NCBI RefSeq assembly: GCF_004118675.1
Contig: NZ_SDHZ01000002.1
Span: 248,001 to 312,000 of the forward strand
Direction of reading: 5' to 3'
Length of the DNA: 64,000 bases
DNA from: Filimonas effusa
GTDB taxonomy: Bacteria; Bacteroidota; Bacteroidia; Chitinophagales; Chitinophagaceae
A program made the position numbers and the translations under genes. The stretch's first letter is position 1, and every line of letters begins with the position of its first letter. Below are positions 22,150 through 35,300 of this stretch, piece by piece. The notes beneath the pieces are model-generated. The model had not been told where the DNA came from. It was given only the letters and a program-made list of their open reading frames with translations, and did not search any database.

Positions 22150-25100
22150 TTACTTTATAATAGTCACCGCTCCTGTTAACGGTTTTCCTCCGGTTCCCAG
22201 GTTAATAATATAGTAGTAAGTTCCGGCCGGCAGGTCCTTGCCATCCGATTTACCATTCCATGGTGTTGCATATCCTTTTGTACGAAATACCTGTTGTCCA
22301 TATCTGTTAAACACAGCAACGGCTGCATCTTTATAATCGGAGAGGTAGGGGATATCCCAGAGATCATGAATCCCATCGCCATTAGGCGTAAAGGCATTGG
22401 GAGGATCGATAGCCTTAAGCAGCTCAACCATTACAGAGTCGGTAGTTGAACAATCAAATTCATTGGTTGCGGTGAGATGGTATAAGCGGCTTTCGGTAAC
22501 AGTGAGCGAAGGCTGCAATACAGCGGCGCTGCTTAAACCAATTGCCGGATCCCATAAGAATTTATAATTAGCATTGGCAGATGCGTTAAACCGGATCATT
22601 GTTCCGGCTTTCACAACAAAGGAAGGGCCAGCATCTATAACCGGATTTGACCTTATGGTAACAGGCAAGAGGAATGGATTAGAAACGCATCCCTGTGCAT
22701 TCTTCACCGTCAATGATACACTATAGGTTCCCGAATTGCTATACCGGACAGAAGGCCTGGGTTCTGAAGAAATGCTGCCATTGCCGAGTTCCCAATGCCA
22801 TTCGGACAAGGCAGATCCAGGTGCAGTGCTTTTATCGGCAAATGCCACAGATGCGCCGGCACAGAAATCTGTTGCATTCATTGTAAATGAGGCAACCGGC
22901 TTGTCGTAAAACTTATTGGTTAGCCTGGAAGCATCATCGCCACAGCCATAGGCAGATATCACACTCAGTTTTACGTTATAATTACCGCCAGTCAGATACT
23001 CATAAGAGGGATCTTTTTCAACAGACGCTCCTCTTCCATCACCAAAATTCCAGGTGTACTTCAATGCACTATTATCTGCTACAGTTGTTGTATTAACAAA
23101 TTTCGCATGACCATTGGGCATACAAATAGCCTCCGGGGAATTAAAGCCTGCCACCGGGTTGGCGCGGACATGCACTGTTTGCCCCCACTCTTTGCTTATG
23201 CAGCCGTGAGCGGTAGTAACAATGTGTTTTACCTGATATGCTCCATGAGTAGCGAAGACAAATGTAACAGGTAAAGCAGCAGCCGTTTCCTTACTGGTTC
23301 CGTCAAAATTCCATTGCCAGCGCGTGATTGATTCTCCGGCGGGAGCTGTAGCACTGGAAGTAAAGCTCATTTCAGTTCCTTCACATATATCATCGGTAAA
23401 TATAAATGCAGCTTCCGGCACGGCATATACTTCTATAAAGCGGGAGGCAGTAGCTACACATCCAGAAGCTGCAGTAAATTCGTATATAATCTCATGTTTA
23501 CCGGGACCTGCCTGTGCCGGATTGAAGATACCTGTTGCCGAAGTTCCATTGCCTTTGTAAACACCCGTTCCAGAAACCCCATTGGTTACTGATGCTTTTG
23601 CAACTGAAACAGGAGCCGCATTCTCACAAACAGCGGTCAGCGGATCAAATACAAAGGTAGGCGCCTGGTTAAACACAGCCTTGATCAAAGTATCTTTCAC
23701 ACATCCTTTTTCAGTAGTAGCCTGATATTTCACATCGTAATTACCATAAGTAAAAATATGCGAAGGGCTTGCGGTTGTGGCGGTGTTAGGATTAGCCGGG
23801 TTTGCGTTGCCATCTCCAAAGTTCCAGGCATGACCGGTAACGGTTTGTCCGTCGGGCGTGGATGTTGTATTATCAAATTTCACACTACCATTTTCCGGCA
23901 GGCACCCCTGGGGGAAGTTAATATTTAATTTAGGGTTGGCATATATTTTTACTTTACCAGCAGCAGTATCTGATACGCAGGCATCGCTGATCTTTGCCAC
24001 CAATTTAACTGTATATCCGGCAGCGCCTGTGTAGTTTGCAGGCTGGGCAGCATTGGAGTTAGCCTCTACGGTAACGCCATTACCAAAGTCCCAATACCAT
24101 TTTACGACAGCGCTATTGCCTTCATAGCTTGCAGAAGGAGTAAAAGTATAAGTTCCGTTTTCGCATACGTCTTTACCAGAAACAGTAAAGTCTGCTACCG
24201 GAGGTTCATATAACGAGATCAGGCGTGTTGTATCTGCTACGCAGCCATCAGTAGTTATAGATCTAAGCGATACAGGCCGATCTATGCCTGCTTCTATTTT
24301 TCTGCTCTGTTTAATACCTTCTGCATTGGCGCCGCCCGGGAAAGTCCAAAGCCACTTTTGAAGTTCATATCCTTCTTCCGACGTAGCAAGACCTTCCACC
24401 GCTACAGGATCAGCGGCGCAGTCTGATGTAGCGGCAAAACTAAAGCCCGCCTTAGGCTGTGTTCTCACGATGATACGCAGTGGAATTTCCTCCGACCTGG
24501 CGCAGTTACCCACTTCATCTCCATACAGCACTACCGGAAGATAAAAGGTGTCGGCATCATTAAAAGAATAAGAGCCAGGAAGCGTGTATTTATAGAAGGT
24601 TGCGCCATCGATAGTTACCGTTTCAGCCACTGCGGGATTATTAACTGTAACATCTGCTGCGGGACTGACTTTACCGGCCAGCGCACTCAGCTTCCATGTA
24701 ATAGCAGTGGGTTTATAAGCTACCAATGCGGAGATAGCAACAGGCGTATTCACACATGTAAAGGCATTCCAGTTGGTGGCAGTATTAAATGTATTGTGAA
24801 TAAAACTTCTGGCATGCAGGTTATTGATATGTGTACCTGCATTATACGAGTAGGTTTCCTGCGGACCGAGCCCATAGGTAACGGCAGTAAAAGAGGAGTC
24901 GCTATAGACCAGACATTGCCCGGGTGGTGTGGCAGGAAACAATGGGAAGTTTGCCCATCGGCGAACTATCACATTATAATTGCGGTCGCGCGGATGAGGG
25001 TACGTATACAGGTCTGCCGAAGGAATAGCTGATAACGGCTGGCCATCGATACGTAAAGATGAAAGTCCGGTACCCTGGTTATTGACGATGAGGGTCAGAT

Positions 25101-26301
25101 AGTTTACCTGTATTGTTTGCCTGTTATTTCTAAAGAAGCCTATTTTATTAATTCCCTGGGCAACCGGGCTGATAAAAAGAATATCGGGATCATTCAAGGT
25201 TGGGCTACCTCCACCGCATAAAGCACCGCTTCCCATGAGTTGTGCCACCATTACAGGTTTATCTGCTTCAATTAAATCGGCGGAAGCACTTTCGTGGTAA
25301 TAGAAGTTATTTTTCAGGGTACTTACATTCAATGCAGTTCCATTTACTTTCACCACCGTAGTGGGATCGCTTACAACTATTTTATAGCCGGTGAACTGAT
25401 TACGTGCCGGTATACTTGAGTTGGAAAAGGGAGCGGTAAGATACCTTGTACCCCAGGCCTGAAAAGGAAACAGCTGATACATATCGGCATCCACGAAAAG
25501 ATCGCCGCGTCCTTCCGAACATGCCATAGGGTTAGTAGTGTTACCACTACCAGCAAAAGCTCCGAAGGGATAACATTTTCCAAAACGATTGGCTACAGCA
25601 GTTAGTCTAGTTCCTGACATTTCCATCCCCCTGGGGTTAAGTCCCATTACCTGGTAGATATCTCCTTTGTTCAGAGTTACCTGGAATGGCTGGCCTGCGG
25701 GCCGTCCTCCGCGTGTTGGCACTGCTGGGGTTATTTCAACGACAGTATTATCTTCGCTGGCCACAATGAAGTTATAGGAGCGGCTGCCGGAGGGGCCGTT
25801 CTGAGCTGTATTCACCGACAAATAACTATACCCCCAGGTATTTACAGGCATAAGCATGGTAGCTCCCGAAGTGCCTCCGGCGAATGTATGGGAATAGGCA
25901 ACCACAGGCACATCACTTGTGATATGAATACCATGATTGGTGTATAATCCTTCGTTGGTACCACCATTCACCAAACGACAGTCAATAAAAGTGAGGTCCC
26001 ATCCTTTGGGCATATAGTCTGATGCTATTACAGCATGAGCAGGCACGTGATACGTTCTTTTCCAGGTTGTATTATGTACGGTTACCGTGACATTTGCGGC
26101 CTCTTCGGCACTGAAATAGAGAACCATTTCCTGCGTATTAGCCTGATCGTCGTCAGGAGCGGTGCCACTGGAGTTACGGTCCATCAGATCATGATGGCCA
26201 TAGCCTACCCAAAAATCTGTTCCACGGTTAGAAGGCTCCTGTGCCTTCAAAGCAGCACAGGAGCCTGTTATAAAGAGTAATATCAATAAGCAGTTCCTCA
26301 T
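22150..26301 (-). CDS. Large secreted PKD-repeat protein with IgGFc-like N-terminus and T9SS C-terminal domain
   Basis: A 1383-residue surface protein. Signal peptide (LLILLFITGSCAALKAQ), then an IgGFc-binding-like domain at about 25-500 (NRGTDFWVGYGHHDLMDRN, MLMPVNTWGYSYLSVN, DNTVVEITPAVPT). From about 620 to 1250 it carries about six PKD domains, with repeated W-x-W/F-D/N-F-G motifs such as KWYWDFGNG, HAWNFGDGN and YTWNFGDGR. It ends in a gliding-motility-associated C-terminal domain (NAFTPNGDGIHDLWDI, VAVFNRYGQQVF, AGTYYYIINLG), the T9SS sorting signal of the B type. Its ATG overlaps the stop of the preceding giant gene as TAATG, indicating coupled translation. The PorP/SprF protein that follows probably anchors it. 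Likely role: adhesion or polymer binding. Confidence 0.92.
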   Translation of the reverse strand: MRNCLLILLFITGSCAALKAQEPSNRGTDFWVGYGHHDLMDRNSSGTAPDDDQANTQEMVLYFSAEEAANVTVTVHNTTWKRTYHVPAHAVIASDYMPKGWDLTFIDCRLVNGGTNEGLYTNHGIHITSDVPVVAYSHTFAGGTSGATMLMPVNTWGYSYLSVNTAQNGPSGSRSYNFIVASEDNTVVEITPAVPTRGGRPAGQPFQVTLNKGDIYQVMGLNPRGMEMSGTRLTAVANRFGKCYPFGAFAGSGNTTNPMACSEGRGDLFVDADMYQLFPFQAWGTRYLTAPFSNSSIPARNQFTGYKIVVSDPTTVVKVNGTALNVSTLKNNFYYHESASADLIEADKPVMVAQLMGSGALCGGGSPTLNDPDILFISPVAQGINKIGFFRNNRQTIQVNYLTLIVNNQGTGLSSLRIDGQPLSAIPSADLYTYPHPRDRNYNVIVRRWANFPLFPATPPGQCLVYSDSSFTAVTYGLGPQETYSYNAGTHINNLHARSFIHNTFNTATNWNAFTCVNTPVAISALVAYKPTAITWKLSALAGKVSPAADVTVNNPAVAETVTIDGATFYKYTLPGSYSFNDADTFYLPVVLYGDEVGNCARSEEIPLRIIVRTQPKAGFSFAATSDCAADPVAVEGLATSEEGYELQKWLWTFPGGANAEGIKQSRKIEAGIDRPVSLRSITTDGCVADTTRLISLYEPPVADFTVSGKDVCENGTYTFTPSASYEGNSAVVKWYWDFGNGVTVEANSNAAQPANYTGAAGYTVKLVAKISDACVSDTAAGKVKIYANPKLNINFPQGCLPENGSVKFDNTTSTPDGQTVTGHAWNFGDGNANPANPNTATTASPSHIFTYGNYDVKYQATTEKGCVKDTLIKAVFNQAPTFVFDPLTAVCENAAPVSVAKASVTNGVSGTGVYKGNGTSATGIFNPAQAGPGKHEIIYEFTAASGCVATASRFIEVYAVPEAAFIFTDDICEGTEMSFTSSATAPAGESITRWQWNFDGTSKETAAALPVTFVFATHGAYQVKHIVTTAHGCISKEWGQTVHVRANPVAGFNSPEAICMPNGHAKFVNTTTVADNSALKYTWNFGDGRGASVEKDPSYEYLTGGNYNVKLSVISAYGCGDDASRLTNKFYDKPVASFTMNATDFCAGASVAFADKSTAPGSALSEWHWELGNGSISSEPRPSVRYSNSGTYSVSLTVKNAQGCVSNPFLLPVTIRSNPVIDAGPSFVVKAGTMIRFNASANANYKFLWDPAIGLSSAAVLQPSLTVTESRLYHLTATNEFDCSTTDSVMVELLKAIDPPNAFTPNGDGIHDLWDIPYLSDYKDAAVAVFNRYGQQVFRTKGYATPWNGKSDGKDLPAGTYYYIINLGTGGKPLTGAVTIIK

Positions 26302-29300
26302 TATCTTACAAGGTTTATGGTACCTTTTTTAAGCTGACGCTGATTGTTGGTTCTCACGATTTCCACTACATAGATGTATACACCGGAGGGCTGTGGCTTT
26401 CCTTTATACCTGCCATCCCACCCTTCGTTCTGATTCTTTGATTCGAACACTTTTTCACCCCACTGATTAAAGATCATCAGGCGCATTTCCTTAATAGCGT
26501 TACCATAGATCCTGAAGGTTTCATTTTCTACAGGCCCGTTATTATTTGGAGAGAAAGAATTAGGAATAAAGATTTCATCTGTAACAGTAGTAGTATCTGC
26601 GGCAGCCGACACAACCGGTTCGCATCCACCGATAACCCTGACTTTTAAAGTCACTTCTTCACCTACACCCAATCCTGAAACTGTATGTGTAAGGCCAAGC
26701 GTACCGGAGGAAGGCGTTTGCCATGCTGCACTGTTATTCAAGCTTACTTCGTAAGCGGTGGCACCATTTATAGCAGCCCATCCGAATGTTACTTCGTGTG
26801 CTCCGGTAGTAAGCACTTTTACTACAGGTGTTTCCAGCGGAGCAGCCATTTGAACAGCCACTTCTTTTCTCTGTGCGCTGACACATCCGTTCAGTTCGCT
26901 TTCCACCCAGTATGATACTGCACCGTTCACACCCGGGATATTCCAACTGCTACCTGTATGAACCGGGGTTCCTCCCGTATTGGCATTGTACCAGTTATAG
27001 TTTGCTCCGGCTACAGGACTTGCCACTTCGAGGGAGGCTGCCGTACCGGGGCATATCACCACCTGCGGACTTACCATTGTTACAGCAGGACCATCACCAA
27101 CAGTTACTGCTTTTACAGTATCGGCAATACAACCATTTACATCTGTTACGGTAAGTTTTACCTGGTAAGTACCTGTTTGGGCATACTTGTAAGCAGTATC
27201 CTGGTGAGCAGCCGCGGCCCCCGGTGTACCCAGATCCCATGACCAGCGGGCCACATCGATATTATTGAAGATATCGGCAGTTCCTTTGAATGTAACGATT
27301 CCGCCTGCACAGTTACCGGCTACAGAGAAATCAACCTTTGGAGCGGCTACAACTTTCACAGGTATCACCAGGTTGAGCATAGCGCCACATGCTTCGATCT
27401 CGCCACTGGTGATCTTTACATTCACCTGGTAATCACCAGCGCTATCAATGACATAGTTACCATCGAGACTATATTCGTAATAGGCGACTCCATTAATGAT
27501 AACGGTATCTGAAGCTTTCGGATTATTTACAACAACATTACTGCCCGGCGTAATGTGTGGCACATCTGCCAGTTTCCATTCTATTTTATCGGGCTGCATG
27601 CTGGTACGGAAGCGGAATTTAAACGGAGAGCCCACACAGGTATAGGCATTGATACCGCCAGCCGTGTCGTTATTATTAGAAAGTCCTGTTCTTACACTCT
27701 CACCGTTGATCATCCGGCCCAGGTTAAAGGCATAACTTTCGTTATCGCCAAGACCGTATGCAAATCCTGTAAATGCAGAGTCGGAACGAACCACCACAGA
27801 ACCGAGGCTATTGGTCCATTTCTTCACCACTACGGTATAACCTGGCATGGTAGTATGAGGGGCAGCATAATCGTATCCGCTGCTACCATCGATGGAGAGC
27901 GTTTTAAGTCCTTCATCGGGGATAATGAGTGACAGGTATTGATTACTGATCCTACCTGTAAGAATCCTGGGGAACACTGTTTCTTTAACAGCTGCTTCCA
28001 GCGGAGTGAGATAAAACATATCAGGATCGCCCTGTCCGGCATAGCCACATACCGTTCCCGGAGAAGGGATATACTGTGCTACCATTATTGGTTTGTCCGC
28101 TTCAATATATTCTCCCGACAGTGATTCTATCTGGTAGTAAGTATTATTAATTATTCCTGAAAGCGGGCTGCCATTACGTGTCACCTTTGTTGCAGGGTCT
28201 TTTACCAGCACCCTGTAGATAGCAGGGTTGGTGAGCGCTACCGATACAGAGCTGGCTGTAGGTGTGGTCAGGTACCTTTTACCCCATGCTTTTGTTGGCA
28301 GGTTTTGCTGGAACAGGTTATCAATATTTCCTGTTACGTTATTATTACAGTTTACTGATGTACCACTGCTGCCTGAGAAAACAGCGACAGGATAGCATTT
28401 ACCACTTTCATTGATAACACTTCTTACCCTGCTGCCGGTAATATCGTATCCATTTTCTACATCATAGTTACCGCCAAACACCTGGTACACCTCCCCTTTC
28501 ATGAGTTGTACTTTGAACGGCGTATTTGCCGGACGGCCATTAAATGTAGGCTGAGAAGGTGTTATTTCAACAACCGTACTATCATAGGCCGCTACCACAT
28601 AGAACCAGGAATGTGCGTTCGTCTGGAAGTTCTGTGTATATGCCATGGCAGTATAATCGTACCCATAGGTTCCTACAGGAAGCAGCGACGTCATACCTGA
28701 GCTATTGGAATACTGCCCTATTGCCGTAGGTATACGTGGTGCAATACGTGCATAGGCCGCAACAGGCACATCGCTGGCAATACTGATCCCTCTATCGGAC
28801 CAGCCCTCATTCATGAGCCTTGCGTCTGCAGGTCCCATACGTGGAATAGAATCGGAAAATACCGTTGAATAGGCCGGCACATTGTATTCGCGTGTCCAGG
28901 AAGTACCATTGACACGAACGATAATATGAGCAGGCTTATTTGTTGCAGAGAAATAAAGCACCATAGCCTGATCGTTCTGCTGTTCAAATGAGAAGCTGTG
29001 TCCGTACGCTGTCCAGAACTGGGTACCCAGGTTACTGGTATCGGCCGGACTTATCACTACCGGCGGGACAGGGTCTTCTTTGCCATCGGTAAGGCCTGTA
29101 AACTGATGCAGCCGGGCCAGGCCAGTATCCTTCAATACATTGGAATAAATATCAGCGGAGCTGCGGGCATTTATATTCCATGCAGCATTATTAGACATAC
29201 CCAGTTTCAGCGTTTTTTCTTTTTCAACCGTACCTAACCAGGAATCGAAGTAAGACTGCTGTACAGTATGTCCTGCAGGTTCATCGCCGGTTGTAGTAAA

Positions 29301-32300
29301 GGCTGTATAGAAGTACATATACTGCTGGCCGGGTGTTAAACCTGCTGGCGCCACACCTGAGTATCGGCGTGCTTCTACTGTTGCAGGCACTTTAGTCCCC
29401 CAGGTTACTTTTGTCACCGTATCGGTACCAAGCGTAAAGATTTGCGTGATCCCTGGCGCCGGCGTTGCAGGAGTTGCTGTTAGTAATAAAGGCTGAACAG
29501 TGGGCAAGAACTCGTAAGCGCCCAAATCCGGCACGCCTGCAGGCCTTGTAGTTGGGCGTCCGTTGCCATTAATATCTGTGTTGTTCACAGGAGACTGAAC
29601 ACCGCGGCCATGCATTGCCCAAACTTCGGGATTAGCCAGCGCCGGAGCCAGCCATTCGTTTTCAAATACCGGTTTATAAAAGAGGGAATTGTAGTCTATA
29701 TTATACCTGCTCCTCCATTCAGCAAGGGTGGTATAATTGTAAGACCCGCGTGCCAGTGGCACAGCCCCCTCGGTATAATACATATTGTAGTCGGAAGTAG
29801 CCAGGGCACCATCGTAGTCGGCAATATTGGCGGCTTTTCCCGATCCCGTATTTGCAAATATATTATTATAAAGATATAAACGGTCTTTGGGAATGCTGCG
29901 CACATCGGGTTGTACGTTAAGAAGGCTGACAAAAGCAGCACATCCGGCGGCAGCAGGAGACTGATTCCAAACAGAGTTATTGAACATATAAAGTCCCCTG
30001 ACCGAAACAGCATTAATACCATAGGACTCTACCTCTCCGGTGGTCTTCACGTTCACTACGTTGTTCATTACGTTAGCATACCTGCTTGCTGCTATATACA
30101 AGCCAGAGATACTTCCCGTATTATCTTCTACTGCAAGAATCCTGTTTCCTGATATATTACTATTATAAACTGTATCGCCCAGGCAAGAGAGCAATTCAAT
30201 ACCATATACCAGTGTATTGGTATTGCTGATATGGATTGTATTATTCCTGAAATTGAGTACACTATCGCAATGATCTGCCAAAATGCCATAGGAAGTTGAG
30301 TTCATCATGCCACTGCGGGTAATGGTATTACCAGAGGCGGAGATCCTTGTTATATAGCTCACAAAGATATCATAGTAGTAAGTGCCGCTGAAAGTATTGC
30401 TATCAAGAGAGAAACGTTGCGCTTCTTTTTGTACGCCATTCAGATAAATACCTGCAGCTCCATTATTGATCACGTTATGCGATATCACATTATCAGTACC
30501 CCAAAGCGTTTCACCAAAGACCCCTGCCACAGTATTAGAAATACGGCCTGTTACGGGAGTATAGATTACACAATGTGAGATATTATCGAAAGAAGATGTA
30601 CCTGTAAATTCTACACCACGTCCGTAGGCACCATTTTCACTTTGCGCAACAATTGTCAGATGCTTGAAGGCGATATAATTGGTACTATTAAGCCGCACCA
30701 CGTAGTTGCTGTCCTGTGTACAAGGTGTTACCAATGCTACAGAAGCAGCAACCTGGTCTTTGCTGAGGAAGGTTACCGTTGCATTAGCGGAAGTACCCGG
30801 TATTTTAGGAACGGTCACTCTTTCGCTATACATCCCCGGTGCTACCAGGAAGCGGACATGCCCTGTAATGCCACATGCCATGGCAGCAATTGCATCTTTA
30901 AAGTTGGTAAAGTTGGAACCGCCGGCGGGTTGTGCAGGATCAATAGTATAATCGCCCGCCGCAAAACCGGCGTTCAGCGTTAGAATTGCCGGATCGGAAT
31001 ATGCCACGCCGGTTCCGCAAACCACTGCCGCCCTGAAATAAGTGTCGGTAGTAGCCAGTTCATATTTCAGGCTACTTACATCAAGAGAATCGCTGATATC
31101 TGTCCATGGCCCCGTAGCAGCAGCAGCTCTCTGCCATACATATTTCTGACCGCCACCTTCGGTATTACCTGTAAGCGATAAGGCAACTTCCGTTCCCATA
31201 CATATGCCGGAAGCAGGAGTAACAGCGGCTACACCAGGCGCCGGTGGCGTTATACATGGGGCCAATACAAATTCAATAGCTCCCACATCGGGCCTCACAC
31301 TGCTTCTGCCCGTATTAAATATATCTGTAGTAACTCCTACACCTACTCCCATGTTATCGATAGAAGCCAGCGTTGGTTTAAAGTTGTTATTGGCGGTATC
31401 CTGATATACCGGGTAAAGATCTTTAGAATTATTATCGGCAAGTGTCCTGGTATACCAGTCGGAACGATTCACAAAGTTGACATTCGTACCTGATCCATAA
31501 CGTCCCCAGTACTTATTACCATTACCACTAAGCCATATCACGTTGTTATCAGAAACAAAGGGTATATTACTTGTTGTAATATAGATGCCCAGCTTATCGC
31601 CAGTACCTCCCCTGCTTATGGTGAAAATATTGTTTTTCAGTTCCGTACCTGTGGGACTGCCAAACTGGTAGAAGGCAGCAGTAATGCCGGTTGATGCACT
31701 GGTGGTATGATCCAGAGAAAATGTATTGTGGTACAACTTCACATTACTACATGCACCGTTGTATATACCATACTGAGAACTTCCATTCCTGATCTTATAC
31801 ATCAGGTTATTGGATATAACGATTGGCTTTTCTGCCGGTCCATTGTAAGACGACAACTCTATACCATAAAACCCGCTGCTATTGGTGGTATTGGCATCCG
31901 AAGTATTATGAATTCTATTTTTAGAAATCGATAATCCCGGAATACTATAAGATGTTTCTATAACGCTTATCGTACCAGATTCAGTCCTATCGGGACGAGT
32001 AAAATCGTTACCGTCGATACGCGCATCTTCCGAATAACCCACAAAAACACCTGTCATGTAAAAGTTGGTAATAATATTATCGATAACACTGTTACCAGCC
32101 AACAGCGCACTGCTATATCCGTGCATGGTCACTCCATAATAACCGCCTACAATAGTATCGGCCTGAACGGTATTATAATTACAGTTAGAAATACTTGAGG
32201 AAGTTGCATTTGTGGCAGTGCCACCGATAACAATACCTGCATAATTCTGGGTAGTACCGGTAACCGGCAATTCTATACGGCAATGGCTGAAGGTATTATG

Positions 32301-35300
32301 AGTGGCGTTATTAGTTAACCAGGCGCCCCAGCCATAAGCTCCCTCAGCAGCATTTATCTTAAGGTTATCAAAGGTCACATAGTCGGTACCATTCAATGTA
32401 ATCACCGCACGCTCTTCGCTGATATCGGAAGCGAACTTCAGGGTATTACCATTTCCTTTGAATGTAATGGTATTGGCAGCAGAAGTGCCTTTAATAGAAT
32501 CCAGCACCAGTCTTTCGTTATACACCTTACTAACAGGGATCACATTAAAGACAACCGGGCCTTTAATGCCACAGGTCATAGCAATCCTGGCTTCATTAAA
32601 GTTCAGGAAGTGACCTGTACCATTTGTATCAATAATATATTCGCCGCCCGGCAATGCCTCATTAACAGCAATACGGAAAGTATCAGAATAGGCAGTCATA
32701 GCGCCGCAGGTCACCGCCAGACGATAGAACAGCGTTTCAGTAGGCTGTATAGTATGCACGGGGGAAGCGGCAGCGCCTGAAATTGCAGAGAATGCACCAT
32801 CTTTCTTAGATGCAGCCTGCCACTGGTAAGTTTGCTGCGAACCAAAACTATTTCCCTTTACATTTAATACAATAGAAGTAGTGATACAAATAACAGAGTC
32901 GCTGGCAACCACCTTGCCGGCAACTGGAGGCGTAACACACGCAGGAGGTGTAAACTCATAAGCACCCAAGTCAGGGGTTGATGTATTACGGGCCACTGCT
33001 ACTGCATCGCTATTTACCAGTCCTGCCAAATCTACGCCTGCATTATTAATTACAGGGTTCTGCGGGATGAGGTTATTAGTGGCAACACTTACGTAAGCGG
33101 GGTCAACAATGGTAGAATGTGCATCGTACCCGGCCTGCTGCCAGTCGAACATTGATTTCTTTTCGCTGGTTTTATAGCCTACATATTTGTTACCCTCCAG
33201 TTCTTCATTAATATACAAATCGTTGTAGTCGCTTAGCATAACAGAAGCAGGCGCATTCATATACATTGCATATTTGGAGCCGGCTCCTGCCCTGTTAAGC
33301 GAAATAATATTATTGCTGAAACGAAGTGCTCCGGCAGTAGTGGTTTGATAGAAGCCATAAGTAGCATAGTTACTACCAGCACTGATAGCGCCGTCAACAT
33401 TGATGGTATTATGAAAATACCATGCTCTATCCGACCCATTATTATAGAGCGCATAAACGCTACCCTGTCCTGAAACGTTATAGAAAAGATTATTACTGAT
33501 GATAGTTTCGCGGCCTGCAATCGCATCTGCGGCAGTCAGATAAATACCATAGATATCCTCCGTACTTTCAGGATTGCCTCCAAATGGATTAAATATGCGG
33601 TTCCTGGTGATATTAAGACTTGACTGCGCCCCTATTACATATATACCATAAAACTGAGTTGTATTGGTACGTGTAGGACAGCTGATCAGGTTGCTATCAA
33701 TAACAGCACGATCGGAATTACCTCTGTAAATACCAAACCGGTAAAAGTTGGTGATCACATTGCGGCGAATAACGGTACCGGTATCGTTAGCAGCAAGCGC
33801 TACCCCATAAAAACCGCCGTTGATGATATTATCTTCAAAAATATTGAACAGGCATCCCGAATTTGCTGCAGTGGCGTCAACATCAGACCCACTCACTGCA
33901 ATACCTGCATAGTTAAAATTAGTATTGGTAGTATCGGTATATATTTTACAATTGCGGATGATATTATAGGAAGCCTTGCCTGTAAGATGCACAGTATACC
34001 CATACTGGCTACCCAGGTTGCCGGTTGCCGTTATCACCAGGTCATTAAATATAAAATGCTCGGCTCCAGACAGTTTTATTACAGCTCTTTGTGTAGGGCT
34101 GGAAGAAGTATAGGAAAGGCTGTTGCCATGCCCGTTGAAGGTTATAGTATTCAGATCAGAAGATCCGGCTACAGGCCCTAAGATCAATTGTTCATTATAG
34201 GGACCAGAACCTGCTACAACATCAAAAACAACTGGTCCGTTTATACCACAGCGAATAGCATTCCAGGCCTCATTAAATGACTGGAAGTTAGTGCCGCCTG
34301 AAGCCTGGTTCTTATTGATGGTAAAGTTTCCGGATATACGCTGCAGTGTATTTACTTTAATACCGGCAGAAGGCGTATTATCAGTTCCACAGGTACTGAT
34401 GACGCGATACCAGGTATCCTGGGTTTGGATAACGTTAACCTTAATACCATTTCCTCCCGTAATGTTGGCCCATTGACTATTGTCGGATGAAGATTGCCAT
34501 TGATAAGAGAGGCCACTGCCCAGATCACCGCCAAGCAAGTTCAGAGCTACGATACTTTGCGTACAAACAGGGTTTTCGGCAACTACAACAGTTGCCGCCG
34601 CAGGTGGGTTGGCACATGCCAGCAAATTATATTCGTACGCACCAATGTCGGGTATAGAATTATTTCGAACATTGCCTGCAACATCGTACGAAACACCGAC
34701 ATAGGTCCCCTTATCATTGATTACACCGCTGTTGGGGATAAAGTTATTTTCAGACGGCCGCCGGAAGAGTGGGTTTTCATTAAAAGATGCGGCATCCTTC
34801 CCGGTAGCTGTACGCCAGTTGGCAAGCGTTGCTCTTGCACTTCCATTATAACCTACATTGGTAGTGGCTATATTACCCGTATAAAAGTCATTATTATTAC
34901 TTTCATAAGTTGTGGCAGCCGTTCCCATATATATACAATAATTGGTTGCACCTCCGCCACGGGTAAGGCTTACCAGGTTATTCATAAACTGAAGGCCCGA
35001 TGCGCTTACTGTTTGGTAAAAGGCATAGGTTGCACTTTTACTGATATTGGCTGTATTGTCAAAGGAAATAGTATTGTGAAAACACTGCACATAATCAGAT
35101 GAACCATTAGCAATACCATAGAAGATACCTGAAGAGTTGAAGTTATAGATCAGGTTATTGTAAACGATATTAAAGTTGCTTGCGGTAGCATCGGTATAAT
35201 AGAAATAGATACCATACATGGTACCTGTATTACCTGGTGTAGTAGCGGCAATGTCGTGTATGCTGTTTTCGGAGATCCTGGCATTAGTAGTATTACCGCC

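Noticed and set aside
30642-35102. Many plus-strand open frames over the giant beta-helix gene (e.g. 30642-30983 and 34494-35102)
   Set aside because: They are antisense shadows produced by the composition of the repeats; the minus-strand frame is continuous with clear domains and a signal peptide.
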